Assembly (NCBI GenBank): GCA_023229425.1
Contig: JALNZG010000008.1
Coordinates: forward strand, 62,001 to 126,000
Length of the DNA: 64,000 nt
Source: Ignavibacteriaceae bacterium
GTDB taxonomy: Bacteria; Bacteroidota; Ignavibacteria; Ignavibacteriales; Ignavibacteriaceae
Direction: 5' to 3'
In this document: positions 52,809 to 62,172 of the stretch, piece after piece
Layout: each line of letters begins with the position of its first letter
Position numbering within the stretch: position 1 is the first letter of the stretch
Notes under the pieces: model-generated
Database searches by the model: none
What the model was told of the DNA's origin: nothing
What the model saw: the letters and a program-made list of their open reading frames with translations, nothing else
Position numbers and translations under genes: made by a program

Positions 52809-53654
52809 GTGAAAATATTCCCCATCATTTTGGCTTTACTATTGCTGCCGTTCTCTACACAAATGTATGGACAAGAAAAATCAGAATCAAAGGTTGATTC
52901 AATTGAAGTCTTCATTATTGATTCATACATTCCGCCTGAAAACCCTAATAGGTTTATACTTTCTTTTTATACAAGTGAATTGTGCAAAACAAAACTTTGG
53001 ATGGAAAATAATTTAGAATTCCCGATCTCTAACGAATTAACCGACAACCATCGGACTGAAATTGATATTGCAAAACTTGATATTTTAAAAAATAAAATAG
53101 CTTATATCATCTTAATGGAAAATAGTGGAGGTGTTAAATCAACCAGCGAAGTTTTTGAGATTGAATTACACAGTAATGAAGAAGTTATTGAAACACAATC
53201 AAACTATTTTTTTACATGTTTAGCCGGTGGAATTGTTTTTTTAACTCCGTCAATAACGGCGGTGCTCGCAAATGGAAAAACATACTTTGGATTAAATAAG
53301 GAACTTCCGATTGTTTCTCTCTTCTCCGGCGGTTTTAATTATCCGACCGGTTATTTGGCAGTTGAGTATGCTTACATATTAAAAGCTGAAAGAAAAAACT
53401 TTTTTCGTTATGGATATAAACACCTCTATGAAATTCCTAAAATAGAATATATTTCTGCTGGACTAAGCGGCTTTACTGATTTTCGCGGTTTCAATGGAAT
53501 AAGTACTGAAGTATCTCTTGGCTTAATAAAAATCTATAATGTTTTTACCCTTTATTCACGCTATCGATATAACTTTTCTCCAGGGAAAAGCGCATCTAAT
53601 TATTCTGAACTATCATTCGGATTATATTCGTCCTTCTTTACTTTGCATTGGTGA
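52809..53654 (+). CDS. Exported protein of unknown function, outer-membrane-like
   Basis: I choose GTG 52809, six bases after GGAG; an in-frame TTG at 52797 is the alternative. The product (about 281 residues) has a signal peptide (IFPIILALLLLPFSTQMYGQ) and a small N-terminal beta domain (about 30-125). The C-terminal region is rich in aromatic, alternating strands (FNYPTGYLAVEYAYI, YSRYRYNFSPG) ending in F-T-L-H-W, typical of a small outer-membrane barrel. It lies 41 bases before the TonB-dependent receptor and may be its partner. No family was recognised. The 172 bases to the divergent MBL gene are AT-rich and probably hold both promoters. Confidence 0.5.
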   Translation: MKIFPIILALLLLPFSTQMYGQEKSESKVDSIEVFIIDSYIPPENPNRFILSFYTSELCKTKLWMENNLEFPISNELTDNHRTEIDIAKLDILKNKIAYIILMENSGGVKSTSEVFEIELHSNEEVIETQSNYFFTCLAGGIVFLTPSITAVLANGKTYFGLNKELPIVSLFSGGFNYPTGYLAVEYAYILKAERKNFFRYGYKHLYEIPKIEYISAGLSGFTDFRGFNGISTEVSLGLIKIYNVFTLYSRYRYNFSPGKSASNYSELSFGLYSSFFTLHW

Positions 53655-53695
53655 AAATAAAGAAGTAAGGATTTTTTATTGAGGTATGGAGTAGA

Positions 53696-56242
53696 GTGAA
53701 ATTAAATCGAAAATATTTATTAAGAATGGCAATCTTTTTCTTTTTTCAATCGATTATCTTTTCCCAAACGAGTGGAGTAAAAGGTAAAATAACTGATGGA
53801 AAAGATGCGTTGCCGTCTGTATCGGTATCACTGCTTAATTCCTCTTTAGGAACAATTTCAGATAACGATGGGAATTTTTATCTAAATGGAATTCCCATTG
53901 GTAAGCAAAAGATAAAATTTTCCGCCATCGGGTATGATTCTAAAATTGTTGAACTTGAAATAATCACCAAGATAATTAGTTATGTTGAAGTTTCACTTGA
54001 TGAAAATCCAATTGAGATTGCTGAAGTAAAAATTATTGGTTCTAAAGCAAGAAGTCAAAGTGATACACGGGTAAGTGTGATTGAGCTGAATCCTAAAAAT
54101 GCAAAGATTCTTCCCGGCGCTGCAGAAGATGTTTTGAGAACATTACAATCTTTGCCTGGAGTTTTAGCTCCAAATGATTTTTCGTCTCAATTGATTGTTC
54201 GCGGAAGCGGACCGGATCAAAATCTGATCATTATTGATGATGTAGAAATATTTAATCCTTACCGCCTTTATGGCGCCGTTAGTATGTTCAATCCGGATGC
54301 TGTCTCCGATATCAATCTGATCTCCGGTGGATTTCCTGCAAAATATGGGGACAGACTTTCAGCTGTTCTGGATGTTACAAACAAAGAAGGGTCTAAAAAT
54401 GCCTATTTATCAGGAAGTTTAAATGCTTCCATTATCAGCGCTAATTTGATCCTTGAAGGCAAGAATCCGTTTGATGTAAATGGGAGTTGGACCATTAATT
54501 CACGAAGAACTTATTACGATTTAATTATTGAGCCCTTCATCAAAAAAGCGGGATTGGTTGAAGAAAATGTTTCTCTGCCGAATTTTTATGATGTGCAGAG
54601 CAAATTTGTCTTTGGTCCATTTAAAGGGCATAAATTTATTATGAATGGAATATACTCACAAGATGGAGTGGATGTAATCAGCGGTAAGGAAAGAAAAACT
54701 GCTGATAGTATTTCTATAAATAATTTAACAAAGAATAATGTCGTCAGTATGGCTTGGCATTATTCTGCGAGAAGAAAATTCTTCAATAAACTTACATTCT
54801 CATATTACAAAAACAGTGGAGCGACAAATTTCAATTCCGAGATTTTGGATCCCTCATTGAACCGGAAAGATTTTGAGAATGTTCTACCGGATACTTTGTC
54901 ACCTTATCTTCTCGGGTTTAAATTCGATAACGATTTTACTTTTATAAAAACATCGTTCGATGATAAACTGACATATCAGTTCACTAATCATACAATTGAA
55001 GCAGGAACTGGCGTTGATCTAATAGAAACGATCGTTAATTTTCGTTTTAGAATTGATCCGCAATTAAAATCTTTCTTTTCGGCAAATCCAAATTTTAGAG
55101 CAGTTTTTAGCGATGTAAAAGAGACAAAACGGTATAAGAGAATTAAAACTTATGTTCAAGATAATATTTCGCTATCACAAAATTTATATTTGCAGCCGGG
55201 CATTCGCTATGATTATTACGAAATTCTCGACAAGTATTATGTAGCCCCACGAATTGCCGCTTCCTATGCATTTGATAACGTTACTACCTTGCGTGCTGTG
55301 TTTGGGGTCTATTATCAATCTCCCGGGTATGAAAAAATACGTGATCAAAATATTCTTTTTGATTTGAGTGATACCTACACAAATACTCTCCAGGCAGAGC
55401 GTGCATTTCATTATGTTATTGGGCTTGAACATTGGCTTACAAATGAATGGGATTTTACAGCCGAAGCCTATCTAAAAGAATTTTCAAATCTCATTGTGCA
55501 AAAAGTAGAAACGGGGAGTAGTTATTCCACTAATATAATTCTAGACAGTGACCCGCATTTAGCATCAAGTTGGTCGCAGCCTCAATTAAAACAAAGTGAT
55601 TCTTTAACACAAATCCCGATTAACAATTCCTTTGGTAAAGCTTATGGTATTGAAATTCTTTTAGCGAAAAAAAATATTGAAAAAGATTCGAAGCTAAGCG
55701 GATGGATCTCTTATGCTTTAGCATTTGCTAACCGGTATGAAAAAAAATCTATTATCCCGTTTACCTTCGATCAAAGACATACAGTTAATGTTGTTATAAA
55801 TTACCGATTTAATGAAACATGGGATGCCGGTATCCGCTGGCAATATGGTTCAGGTTTCCCGTACACCGAACCGGTTGGAAGCAAACCACGGATAATACTT
55901 GCAGATATGAATGGGGATTTTATTCCTGAAACTCCAATTATTGCAACAAGAAACAGTTCCGCCGATCCGAATAAGCAGCAGGTAATATTTGATATTGATT
56001 ACGGAAATCGTTCAAGGTTTAATGCGCGCAAGCCTGTTTATCACCGGCTTGATATTCGTGTTACTGCCGCTGTAAATATCTGGGGTTTTGATTGGAATTT
56101 TTATGTTGATATTATTAATATCTATAATAGAACAAATATAAATAGTTATAACTACTATGTTAACGAAGACCTTAGTCTTGGAAGAGAAGCGAATGCTATG
56201 TTCCCAATAATTCCAACTCTGGGATTCTCAATAAAATTTTAA
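53696..56242 (+). CDS. TonB-dependent receptor with carboxypeptidase-regulatory-like N-terminal domain
   Basis: The 848-residue outer-membrane receptor starts at GTG. A signal peptide ends IIFSQ. A CarboxypepD_reg-like domain (about 25-105; GVKGKITDGKDALPSVSVSL) is followed by a plug (about 115-240) with AAEDVLRTLQSLPGV, LIVRGSGPDQNLIIIDDV and AVSDINLISGGFPAKYGDRLSAVLDV. A 22-strand-type barrel ends in L-G-F-S-I-K-F with terminal Phe. Such receptors import large or scarce ligands using TonB energy. No SusD-like lipoprotein is adjacent, so it is not a classical polysaccharide-utilisation pair. The ligand is unknown. It is followed 8 bases later by a DNA methyltransferase. Confidence 0.88.
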   Translation: MKLNRKYLLRMAIFFFFQSIIFSQTSGVKGKITDGKDALPSVSVSLLNSSLGTISDNDGNFYLNGIPIGKQKIKFSAIGYDSKIVELEIITKIISYVEVSLDENPIEIAEVKIIGSKARSQSDTRVSVIELNPKNAKILPGAAEDVLRTLQSLPGVLAPNDFSSQLIVRGSGPDQNLIIIDDVEIFNPYRLYGAVSMFNPDAVSDINLISGGFPAKYGDRLSAVLDVTNKEGSKNAYLSGSLNASIISANLILEGKNPFDVNGSWTINSRRTYYDLIIEPFIKKAGLVEENVSLPNFYDVQSKFVFGPFKGHKFIMNGIYSQDGVDVISGKERKTADSISINNLTKNNVVSMAWHYSARRKFFNKLTFSYYKNSGATNFNSEILDPSLNRKDFENVLPDTLSPYLLGFKFDNDFTFIKTSFDDKLTYQFTNHTIEAGTGVDLIETIVNFRFRIDPQLKSFFSANPNFRAVFSDVKETKRYKRIKTYVQDNISLSQNLYLQPGIRYDYYEILDKYYVAPRIAASYAFDNVTTLRAVFGVYYQSPGYEKIRDQNILFDLSDTYTNTLQAERAFHYVIGLEHWLTNEWDFTAEAYLKEFSNLIVQKVETGSSYSTNIILDSDPHLASSWSQPQLKQSDSLTQIPINNSFGKAYGIEILLAKKNIEKDSKLSGWISYALAFANRYEKKSIIPFTFDQRHTVNVVINYRFNETWDAGIRWQYGSGFPYTEPVGSKPRIILADMNGDFIPETPIIATRNSSADPNKQQVIFDIDYGNRSRFNARKPVYHRLDIRVTAAVNIWGFDWNFYVDIINIYNRTNINSYNYYVNEDLSLGREANAMFPIIPTLGFSIKF

Positions 56243-56250
56243 GAGAAAAA

Positions 56251-57126
56251 ATGTCTAAAAAGAAAAATGAAATAATTGATTTAGGAGAACGCGGGAAGTA
56301 TAATTCGGCGAACAAATTAAATTCTTTGACCGGGAAAGAGTGGATAAAGTTTTCCAAATCATGGTTCATTCACAAACCCCCTCAAAGAAAAAAAAATGAA
56401 GTCCTTCATCCGGCGAAATTTCCGGAATCACTTGTTACAGAATTTATTTCATTTTTTACAAAAGAAAATGACTGGGTGTTCGATCCCTTCCTTGGAACGG
56501 GGAGTACATTAATTGCAAGCGGTGCCCTTGGGCGTAATGCAGTTGGCGTGGAATTAAGCGATTATTATTTCCAAATTGCTAAAGAGAGAATTGAACATGA
56601 AAAATTTAGAAATACGATCCTTCCTCTCTGCGGTTCATCATTACAATTACGGGAAATGTTGAAAAATATTTCATCAATTAAAAAGCAATTTGATTATGTA
56701 ATTACTTCACCGCCATATTGGAATCAACTTGAAAGAAATTCAATGAGGCAGAAGAAGCGAAAGGAAGACGGACTCGATACAAAATATTCAAACAATAAAG
56801 ATGATATCGGGAACATTGTTAGTTATGAAGAATTTCTCGAAACCCAGGCAAAAATATTTGATGAAGTTTTTTCTATTACAAAAGAAAACGGTTACCTTAC
56901 GGTTATCACAAATAATGTTTATTATAACGGAAAACTTTTTCCGCTCGCTTTTGATACGGCAATTTCATTAACTAAACGCGGTGAAAAAAGTTGGACTTTA
57001 AAAGACGAAAAAGTCTGGCTGCAAAACGATAAACCACTTATTGCGTTAGGAATTAATAGCGCATGGGTTTCGAACCGCCATCATCAATATTGTTTGATTT
57101 TTAGAAAAGAAAAGAAAAATGGCTGA
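56251..57126 (+). CDS. Orphan DNA methyltransferase (N4-cytosine/N6-adenine type)
   Basis: The 291-residue S-adenosylmethionine-dependent DNA methyltransferase has its AdoMet-binding motif DPFLGTGSTL at about 78-87, preceded by HPAKFPESLV and followed by GRNAVGVELS. The catalytic motif is TSPPYW at about 152-157; the S-P-P-Y form is commonest in N4-cytosine enzymes but also occurs in N6-adenine ones. The motif order (AdoMet first, catalytic second) differs from that of beta-class enzymes, whose HP...P pre-motif it nevertheless carries. No restriction endonuclease is adjacent. The stop overlaps the xseA start by 8 bases, so it appears built into a housekeeping unit. The target sequence is unknown. 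Confidence 0.82.
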   Translation: MSKKKNEIIDLGERGKYNSANKLNSLTGKEWIKFSKSWFIHKPPQRKKNEVLHPAKFPESLVTEFISFFTKENDWVFDPFLGTGSTLIASGALGRNAVGVELSDYYFQIAKERIEHEKFRNTILPLCGSSLQLREMLKNISSIKKQFDYVITSPPYWNQLERNSMRQKKRKEDGLDTKYSNNKDDIGNIVSYEEFLETQAKIFDEVFSITKENGYLTVITNNVYYNGKLFPLAFDTAISLTKRGEKSWTLKDEKVWLQNDKPLIALGINSAWVSNRHHQYCLIFRKEKKNG

Positions 57127-58315
57127 TACTGCTTTAACCGTTTCAGAAATAACAAGATTAATTAAAAAAGACTTGGAAGAAAATTTTTCCTCACTAAGTA
57201 TAGTCGGAGAAATATCAAACTTCAAAGCACATTCTTCCGGTCACTGGTATTTCACATTGAAAGATATTGATGCTCAAATATCTTGCACGATGTGGCGTGG
57301 AGTAAATAATCATGTCTTTTTTTCTCCGCAAGATGGGATGAAAATTATCATCATTGGGAGAATAACCGTTTACCCACCTCGCGGAAATTACCAGATTGAA
57401 GTGCGGGCAATGCAGCCTGCGGGAATTGGCGAGCTTCAACTTGCTTTTGAAAAATTGAAAGAAAAACTTCAACTTGAAGGTTTGTTTGACCGAGAGAATA
57501 AAAAAGAACTTCCTGAACTTCCCATGCAAATTGGAATTGTAACCTCAATCGGCGGCGCTGCACTTCGCGACATGATCAGTGTTGCAAAAAGACGATTTCC
57601 ACTGGTTGAAATTTCGATTGCTTCATGCGCAGTACAAGGTGTTGGTGCAGCCGAATCAATTGCTAAAGCTATTCAACTACTAAACAAACAAAATGTTGTT
57701 GAAGTTATTGTCGTTGCTCGCGGCGGTGGTTCTCTTGAAGACCTTTGGGCATTTAATGAAGAGACAGTTGCTTATGCGATTTATAAGTCAATAATTCCGG
57801 TTGTTACAGGAATTGGACACGAAATTGATTTTACAATTGCCGATTTCGTCGCCGATTATCGAGCAGCCACTCCGACTGCTGCAATGGAAATTTTAACTCC
57901 TGAAAAAGAAGAAATTAAAAATATTATTAGCGATTTTGATAATGAATTAACCGAAAAAATGTTAAACAAAATTTCAGATATAAAAGAAAAAATATCTTCT
58001 GCTTTACATTCGTATGGTTTTCGTTCTCCGTTAGATATGTTGAAATTATATAATCAAAAAGTTGATTCAGCAGTTTACCGACTCAATCAGACATGTGAAA
58101 AGTACATAAACGTTCAAAAAAACAATATAGCTTTGCTTACTTCAAAACTTTCTGCCTACGATGTGCAAAAAACACTCGCCAAAGGTTTTGTTTTAGTTAA
58201 ACAAGAAGATAAATTTGTAACAAGAGCTAAAAAATTTCAGACTGCTCAACCGCATACGCTGATATTTCTTGACAACCAAATTCAAATATCAAAAAATTAT
58301 GAAGAAAAAAACTAA
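57119..58315 (+). CDS. xseA: Exodeoxyribonuclease VII large subunit
   Basis: The 398-residue protein has an N-terminal OB-fold (VSEITRLIKKDLEENFSSLSIVGEISNFK, then SGHWYFTLKD). The catalytic region reads IGIVTSIGGAALRDM, VIVVARGGGSLEDLWAFN and VVTGIGHEIDFTIADFVADYRAATPTAAME, and a coiled-coil-like C-terminal part follows. With XseB it degrades single-stranded DNA to oligonucleotides. ATG 57119 overlaps the methyltransferase stop, and its own end overlaps xseB, so all three are translationally linked. Confidence 0.95.
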   Translation: MADTALTVSEITRLIKKDLEENFSSLSIVGEISNFKAHSSGHWYFTLKDIDAQISCTMWRGVNNHVFFSPQDGMKIIIIGRITVYPPRGNYQIEVRAMQPAGIGELQLAFEKLKEKLQLEGLFDRENKKELPELPMQIGIVTSIGGAALRDMISVAKRRFPLVEISIASCAVQGVGAAESIAKAIQLLNKQNVVEVIVVARGGGSLEDLWAFNEETVAYAIYKSIIPVVTGIGHEIDFTIADFVADYRAATPTAAMEILTPEKEEIKNIISDFDNELTEKMLNKISDIKEKISSALHSYGFRSPLDMLKLYNQKVDSAVYRLNQTCEKYINVQKNNIALLTSKLSAYDVQKTLAKGFVLVKQEDKFVTRAKKFQTAQPHTLIFLDNQIQISKNYEEKN

Positions 58316-58529
58316 CGAATCAACTTTTAAAAATGATTTGCAGAGACTGGAAGAGATAGCAACTTTGTTAGACAACAATGAACTTGATCTTGAAGAAGCT
58401 ATTTCTTTATTTGAAGAAGGGATTCAACTTTCAAAAAAATGTTTAGATACATTAACAACTGCTGAGCTTAAAGTAACTGAATTAAAAGCAAAAATTGATT
58501 TCAAAAATGATGATGATTCTTTTAACTGA
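58299..58529 (+). CDS. xseB: Exodeoxyribonuclease VII small subunit
   Basis: The roughly 76-residue helical protein has the XseB signature: FKNDLQRLEEIATLLDNNEL, then LDLEEAISLFEEGIQLSKKC. The frame is open from ATG 58269 inside xseA. ATG 58299 (MKKKTNESTF) matches the family start and gives a normal length and a 17-base overlap with xseA. Several copies wrap around the XseA coiled coil in the holoenzyme. The acidic C-terminus (D-D-D) is usual. Confidence 0.93.
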   Translation: MKKKTNESTFKNDLQRLEEIATLLDNNELDLEEAISLFEEGIQLSKKCLDTLTTAELKVTELKAKIDFKNDDDSFN

Positions 58530-58552
58530 CAATATGAACGGAGTTTTTCTGA

Positions 58553-60469
58553 ATGTCCGAAACAAGTACATATAAAATATTAGATAAAATAAACTTACCC
58601 GCCGATATTCGAAAATTAGAGATCAATGAATTAAAGGAACTCTGCGCTGATATTCGTCAATACATGGTTGATGTTATTTCAGAAATAGGGGGACATTTTG
58701 GAGGCGGACTTGGTACAGTTGAATTAACTGTCGCTCTTCATCGAGTATTTAATACACCTGATGATTTAATAGTTTGGGATACCGGTCATCAAGCATATCC
58801 ACATAAAATAGTAACCGGTAGAAAAGAAGAGCTAAAAAAGATTCGGCAATTTGGCGGTATCTCGGGTTTCCTTAAGCGAAGCGAAAGTGAATATGACACG
58901 TTCGGTGCCGGGCATGCTTCAACTTCAATTTCTGCCGCGCTTGGTATGGCAGTTGCTCAAAGATATAAAACTAAAAATAAAAAAGTTATTGCTGTTATTG
59001 GTGACGGTGCGATGACCGGCGGCATGGCTTACGAAGCAATGAATAATTCCGGTGTATTGAAAGCTGATTTAATTGTTATCCTCAATGATAACAATATGTC
59101 TATTGCCCCAAATGTTTGGCAAATCTCAAATTATTTCACAGAAATTATCTCCCATCCGGAGTACAATAAATTTAAAGGACAAGTATGGGATTTAACCGGA
59201 AAGCTTGATAATTTCGGCGACCGTTTAAGAAAAATTGCCGTGAGATTAGAAAGTGGAATTAAAGCTGTTATTACACCGGGGATGTTATTTGAGGCTTTAG
59301 GATTCCGTTATTTCGGACCTGTGAATGGACATAACGTAAATCAATTAGTGAAACTTTTTGAGCAGGTTAAAGCATTTAAGGGACCAATCCTCATTCATGC
59401 AATTACGGAAAAAGGAAAGGGTTACATACCGGCTGAAAAAGATGTTCAACATTTGCACGCAGCAACTCCGTTTAATAAAGAAACGGGAAAGGCTTTGAAA
59501 AGTTCAAGTTCTGTTCCTTCATATACAAAAATTTTTGGAGAAGCGCTTACACAACTTGTTGAAAAAAATCCAAAGATTGTCGGAATTACTGCTGCAATGC
59601 CTGATGGAACAGGATTAGATATTCTTAGAGAAAAATTCCCGCAAAATTATTTTGATGTGGGAATTGCCGAAGAACATGCGGTAACTTTTTCTGCAGGATT
59701 AGCAACACAAGGAATTATTCCGGTTGTGGCGATTTATTCAACATTTCTTCAACGCGCTTTCGATCACATTATTCATGATGTTGCTTTGCAACATCTTCAT
59801 GTTGTTTTCATTCTCGATAGAGCCGGTCTAGTGGGCGCGGATGGACCAACTCATCATGGAACTTTCGATTTGACCTATTTAAGATTAATCCCTTCAATGG
59901 TAATTATGGCTCCCAAAGATGAAGCCGAATTAAGAAACATGCTTTATACTGCAACAGAATATAAAGCCGGACCTGTAGCTGTGCGCTATCCAAGAGGTTC
60001 TGCAATCGGCGTTGAGTTGAGTGAATCATTTGAAAAAATTCCTATTGGAATAGGCGAGAGGATTAAATCTGGGAAAGATGTAGCTTTCCTTGCCGTTGGA
60101 TCGATGGTGCAAACTGCAATGAAAGCAGCAGATGAATTATCTAAAGAGGGAATTGAGGTTGAAGTAATAAACATGCGCTTTGTTAAACCATTGGATGAAA
60201 CGTTGCTAGATGAAGTAGCCAAAAATAATAAAAAAATAATTACGTTGGAAGAGAATACTATTGTCGGTGGTTTCGGAAGCGGAGTGTTGGAATATTTTTC
60301 TCAAAAAGGTTTTAAAAACGATATTCTGCGAATTGGTTTACCCGATGATTTTGTGGAACACGGAACGCAAGCAGAACTTTATAAATTGCTTGAAATTGAT
60401 GTTGAAGGTATAATAAAAAAAACAAAACTATTTCTTGCCTGCCTACCGTCAGGCAGGCACAATGAATGA
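58553..60469 (+). CDS. dxs: 1-deoxy-D-xylulose-5-phosphate synthase
   Basis: The 638-residue thiamine-diphosphate enzyme makes DXP from pyruvate and glyceraldehyde-3-phosphate, entering the MEP pathway. Motifs: GGHFGGGLGTVELTVALH, VWDTGHQAYPHKI, and the ThDP-binding GDGAMTGGMAYEAMNN with its ILNDNNMSI end. The second domain reads FDVGIAEEHAVTFSAG and DRAGLVGADGPTHHG. The C-terminus carries an extra tail (L-F-L-A-C-L-P-S-G-R-H-N-E) encoded by a palindromic insertion at 60436-60459; the enzyme should tolerate it. GGAG precedes the ATG. ispH, the last pathway enzyme, lies at 18.4 kb. Confidence 0.96.
   Translation: MSETSTYKILDKINLPADIRKLEINELKELCADIRQYMVDVISEIGGHFGGGLGTVELTVALHRVFNTPDDLIVWDTGHQAYPHKIVTGRKEELKKIRQFGGISGFLKRSESEYDTFGAGHASTSISAALGMAVAQRYKTKNKKVIAVIGDGAMTGGMAYEAMNNSGVLKADLIVILNDNNMSIAPNVWQISNYFTEIISHPEYNKFKGQVWDLTGKLDNFGDRLRKIAVRLESGIKAVITPGMLFEALGFRYFGPVNGHNVNQLVKLFEQVKAFKGPILIHAITEKGKGYIPAEKDVQHLHAATPFNKETGKALKSSSSVPSYTKIFGEALTQLVEKNPKIVGITAAMPDGTGLDILREKFPQNYFDVGIAEEHAVTFSAGLATQGIIPVVAIYSTFLQRAFDHIIHDVALQHLHVVFILDRAGLVGADGPTHHGTFDLTYLRLIPSMVIMAPKDEAELRNMLYTATEYKAGPVAVRYPRGSAIGVELSESFEKIPIGIGERIKSGKDVAFLAVGSMVQTAMKAADELSKEGIEVEVINMRFVKPLDETLLDEVAKNNKKIITLEENTIVGGFGSGVLEYFSQKGFKNDILRIGLPDDFVEHGTQAELYKLLEIDVEGIIKKTKLFLACLPSGRHNE
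60436..60459. repeat. Small palindromic element at the dxs 3' end
   Basis: TGCCTGCCT (60436-60444) and AGGCAGGCA (60451-60459) form a perfect 9-bp stem with a 6-base loop. It is far more GC-rich than its surroundings and lies inside the last codons of dxs. From memory, TGCCTGCC...GGCAGGCA repeats are common dispersed elements in Bacteroidota-related genomes. No T-run follows, so it is not a standard terminator. Confidence 0.7.
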
Positions 60470-60484
60470 ATTCTTGGAATAATT

Positions 60485-61489
60485 ATGAATCAAGTTAAAA
60501 TTGGCGTTATAGGTTTAGGAAGTATTGCTCAGCTTGTACATCTCCCTATGCTAAAAAAATTAAACAACGCATACATCACCGCCGTTAGTGAAGTAAATAA
60601 AAACAGATTACTTAGTGTCGGTGAAAAGTTTGGAATTAAAAATCTTTACACTAACTATGAAGAGATGCTTGAGAAGGAAGAATTAGACGCAGTAATTATA
60701 GCTACTCCGACGGATACACATTTACCAATCGCTTTAGCTTGCATTGAAAAAAAGAAACATCTATTAGTTGAAAAACCAATCACTCGTTCAATCGCTGAGA
60801 CACAGCAAATTGTTGATGCTGCAAAAAAACAAAACACTAAAGTGATGGTCGGAATGAATTTCCGGTATCGCCCCGATGTAATGTTATTAAAAAGCATTAT
60901 TATTTCCGGTGACCTTGGAGAAATATTTTATGTAAAATGCGGTTGGTTAAGGAAACAAAGCTCAGAGGGACAGTGGTTCACTAAAAAAGATTCCTCGGGC
61001 GGCGGCGTTATTTTAGATCTTGGTATTGTTTTACTTGATCTTTCTCTTTGGTTATTGAATTTCCCTGAAATTGCTTCCGTCTCAACACAAAATTTTTTTA
61101 TAAATACTTCCAGTGTTGAAGACTGTTCCTTAAGCATGATTCGCTGCAGACCAAATGCTCTTATCAATTTGGAAACAAGTTGGTCACTAAGTTCCGAAAA
61201 AGATACCTTCTATTTGGATATTTACGGAACAAAGGGGAATGCATCCCTCAATCCATTGCGTGTATTTAAGAAAATGAATGATCAGCAGATCGATATGACT
61301 CCTTCAGGAAGCGATAATTATCTTTCTCTCTTTAAGAAATCATATTTAAATGAATTAAAACATTTTCTTGGTGCGGTGCAGGGAGTTAATCCATTATTTT
61401 CACCCGCTGAAGAATCGCTTCCCCGTATGAAAATAATCGCATCGATGTATCAATCAGCTCATGAAAAAAAAGAAATTCACTTCGAGTAA
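60485..61489 (+). CDS. Gfo/Idh/MocA family oxidoreductase
   Basis: The 334-residue NAD(P)-dependent dehydrogenase has Rossmann start IGVIGLGSIAQLVHLPML (residues about 6-23), then AVIIATPTDTHLPIALACIE and the family E-K-P motif in LLVEKPITRS. A C-terminal alpha/beta domain includes GGGVILDLGIVLLDLSLWLL; the usual catalytic H-x-x-D region here reads D-L-G-x-V-L-L-D. That replaces the common D-x-G-x-H-x-x-D, so the His is missing, and catalysis may be altered or the substrate unusual. Family members oxidise or reduce sugars and cyclitols. It stands 15 bases after dxs and 2 bases before the response regulator. Confidence 0.82.
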   Translation: MNQVKIGVIGLGSIAQLVHLPMLKKLNNAYITAVSEVNKNRLLSVGEKFGIKNLYTNYEEMLEKEELDAVIIATPTDTHLPIALACIEKKKHLLVEKPITRSIAETQQIVDAAKKQNTKVMVGMNFRYRPDVMLLKSIIISGDLGEIFYVKCGWLRKQSSEGQWFTKKDSSGGGVILDLGIVLLDLSLWLLNFPEIASVSTQNFFINTSSVEDCSLSMIRCRPNALINLETSWSLSSEKDTFYLDIYGTKGNASLNPLRVFKKMNDQQIDMTPSGSDNYLSLFKKSYLNELKHFLGAVQGVNPLFSPAEESLPRMKIIASMYQSAHEKKEIHFE

Positions 61490-61491
61490 AC

Positions 61492-62172
61492 ATGAAAAAA
61501 ATTTTATTAGCCGACGACGAAAAAGATATTCTTGAGTTCCTGAAATACAATTTGGAAAAAGAAGGTTTTGCGGTAATTACCGCAACCAACGGGGAAGAAG
61601 CGATTTCTCTTTTGAAGGAAAACCCGGATTTGGCTATTCTCGATATTATGATGCCGAAATTAAACGGTTTTGAAGTTTGTGCTAAGATCCGCGAAAATAA
61701 AAAAACTGCCCATCTTCCGGTAATATTTCTTACGGCAAGATCATCAGAGCAAGATGAAATTAAAGGTTTAGAACTTGGGGCAAATGATTTTATTCAAAAA
61801 CCCATTTCTCCGTTAAAATTAATTGCCCGTGTAAAAACAAATCTCAGAAAATCAACATATAACGCTAATGAAAATGAAATTCTTTCGGTTGGTCCGATTG
61901 TAATTGATAGAGAGAAGTATAAAATATTTCTCAATAACGTAGAAACATTTTTTCCGAGAAAAGAATTCGAGTTGCTAAGTTATCTATGCGAAAATGCAGG
62001 TAAAATATTGACCAGATTGGCAATATTACAAAAAGTTTGGGGGAGTGATATCTATGTAGTTGATCGTACCATTGATGTACACATTAGAAAAATTAGAGAA
62101 AAACTCGGTACACATTCGGATATTATTGAAACCATAAAAAGCGTGGGGTATAGAATGAAAAATGCTTCGTAA
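61492..62172 (+). CDS. OmpR/PhoB-type response regulator
   Basis: The 226-residue regulator has a receiver domain (1-120) with acidic pocket L-A-D-D-E (Asp8-Asp9), phospho-acceptor Asp51 in LAILDIMMPKLNG, and the switch Thr and Lys in PVIFLTARS and FIQKPISP. A winged-helix DNA-binding domain (about 130-226) reads FFPRKEFELLSYLCENAGKILTR, VVDRTIDVHIRKIREKLG and IETIKSVGYRM. PhoB-like in length and layout. The stop overlaps the kinase start by 11 bases, so they are a pair. Controlled genes are unknown. Confidence 0.93.
   Translation: MKKILLADDEKDILEFLKYNLEKEGFAVITATNGEEAISLLKENPDLAILDIMMPKLNGFEVCAKIRENKKTAHLPVIFLTARSSEQDEIKGLELGANDFIQKPISPLKLIARVKTNLRKSTYNANENEILSVGPIVIDREKYKIFLNNVETFFPRKEFELLSYLCENAGKILTRLAILQKVWGSDIYVVDRTIDVHIRKIREKLGTHSDIIETIKSVGYRMKNAS

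Noticed and set aside
56251..57126. Restriction-modification system
   Set aside because: No endonuclease or specificity gene lies on either side; the neighbours are a TonB receptor and xseA.
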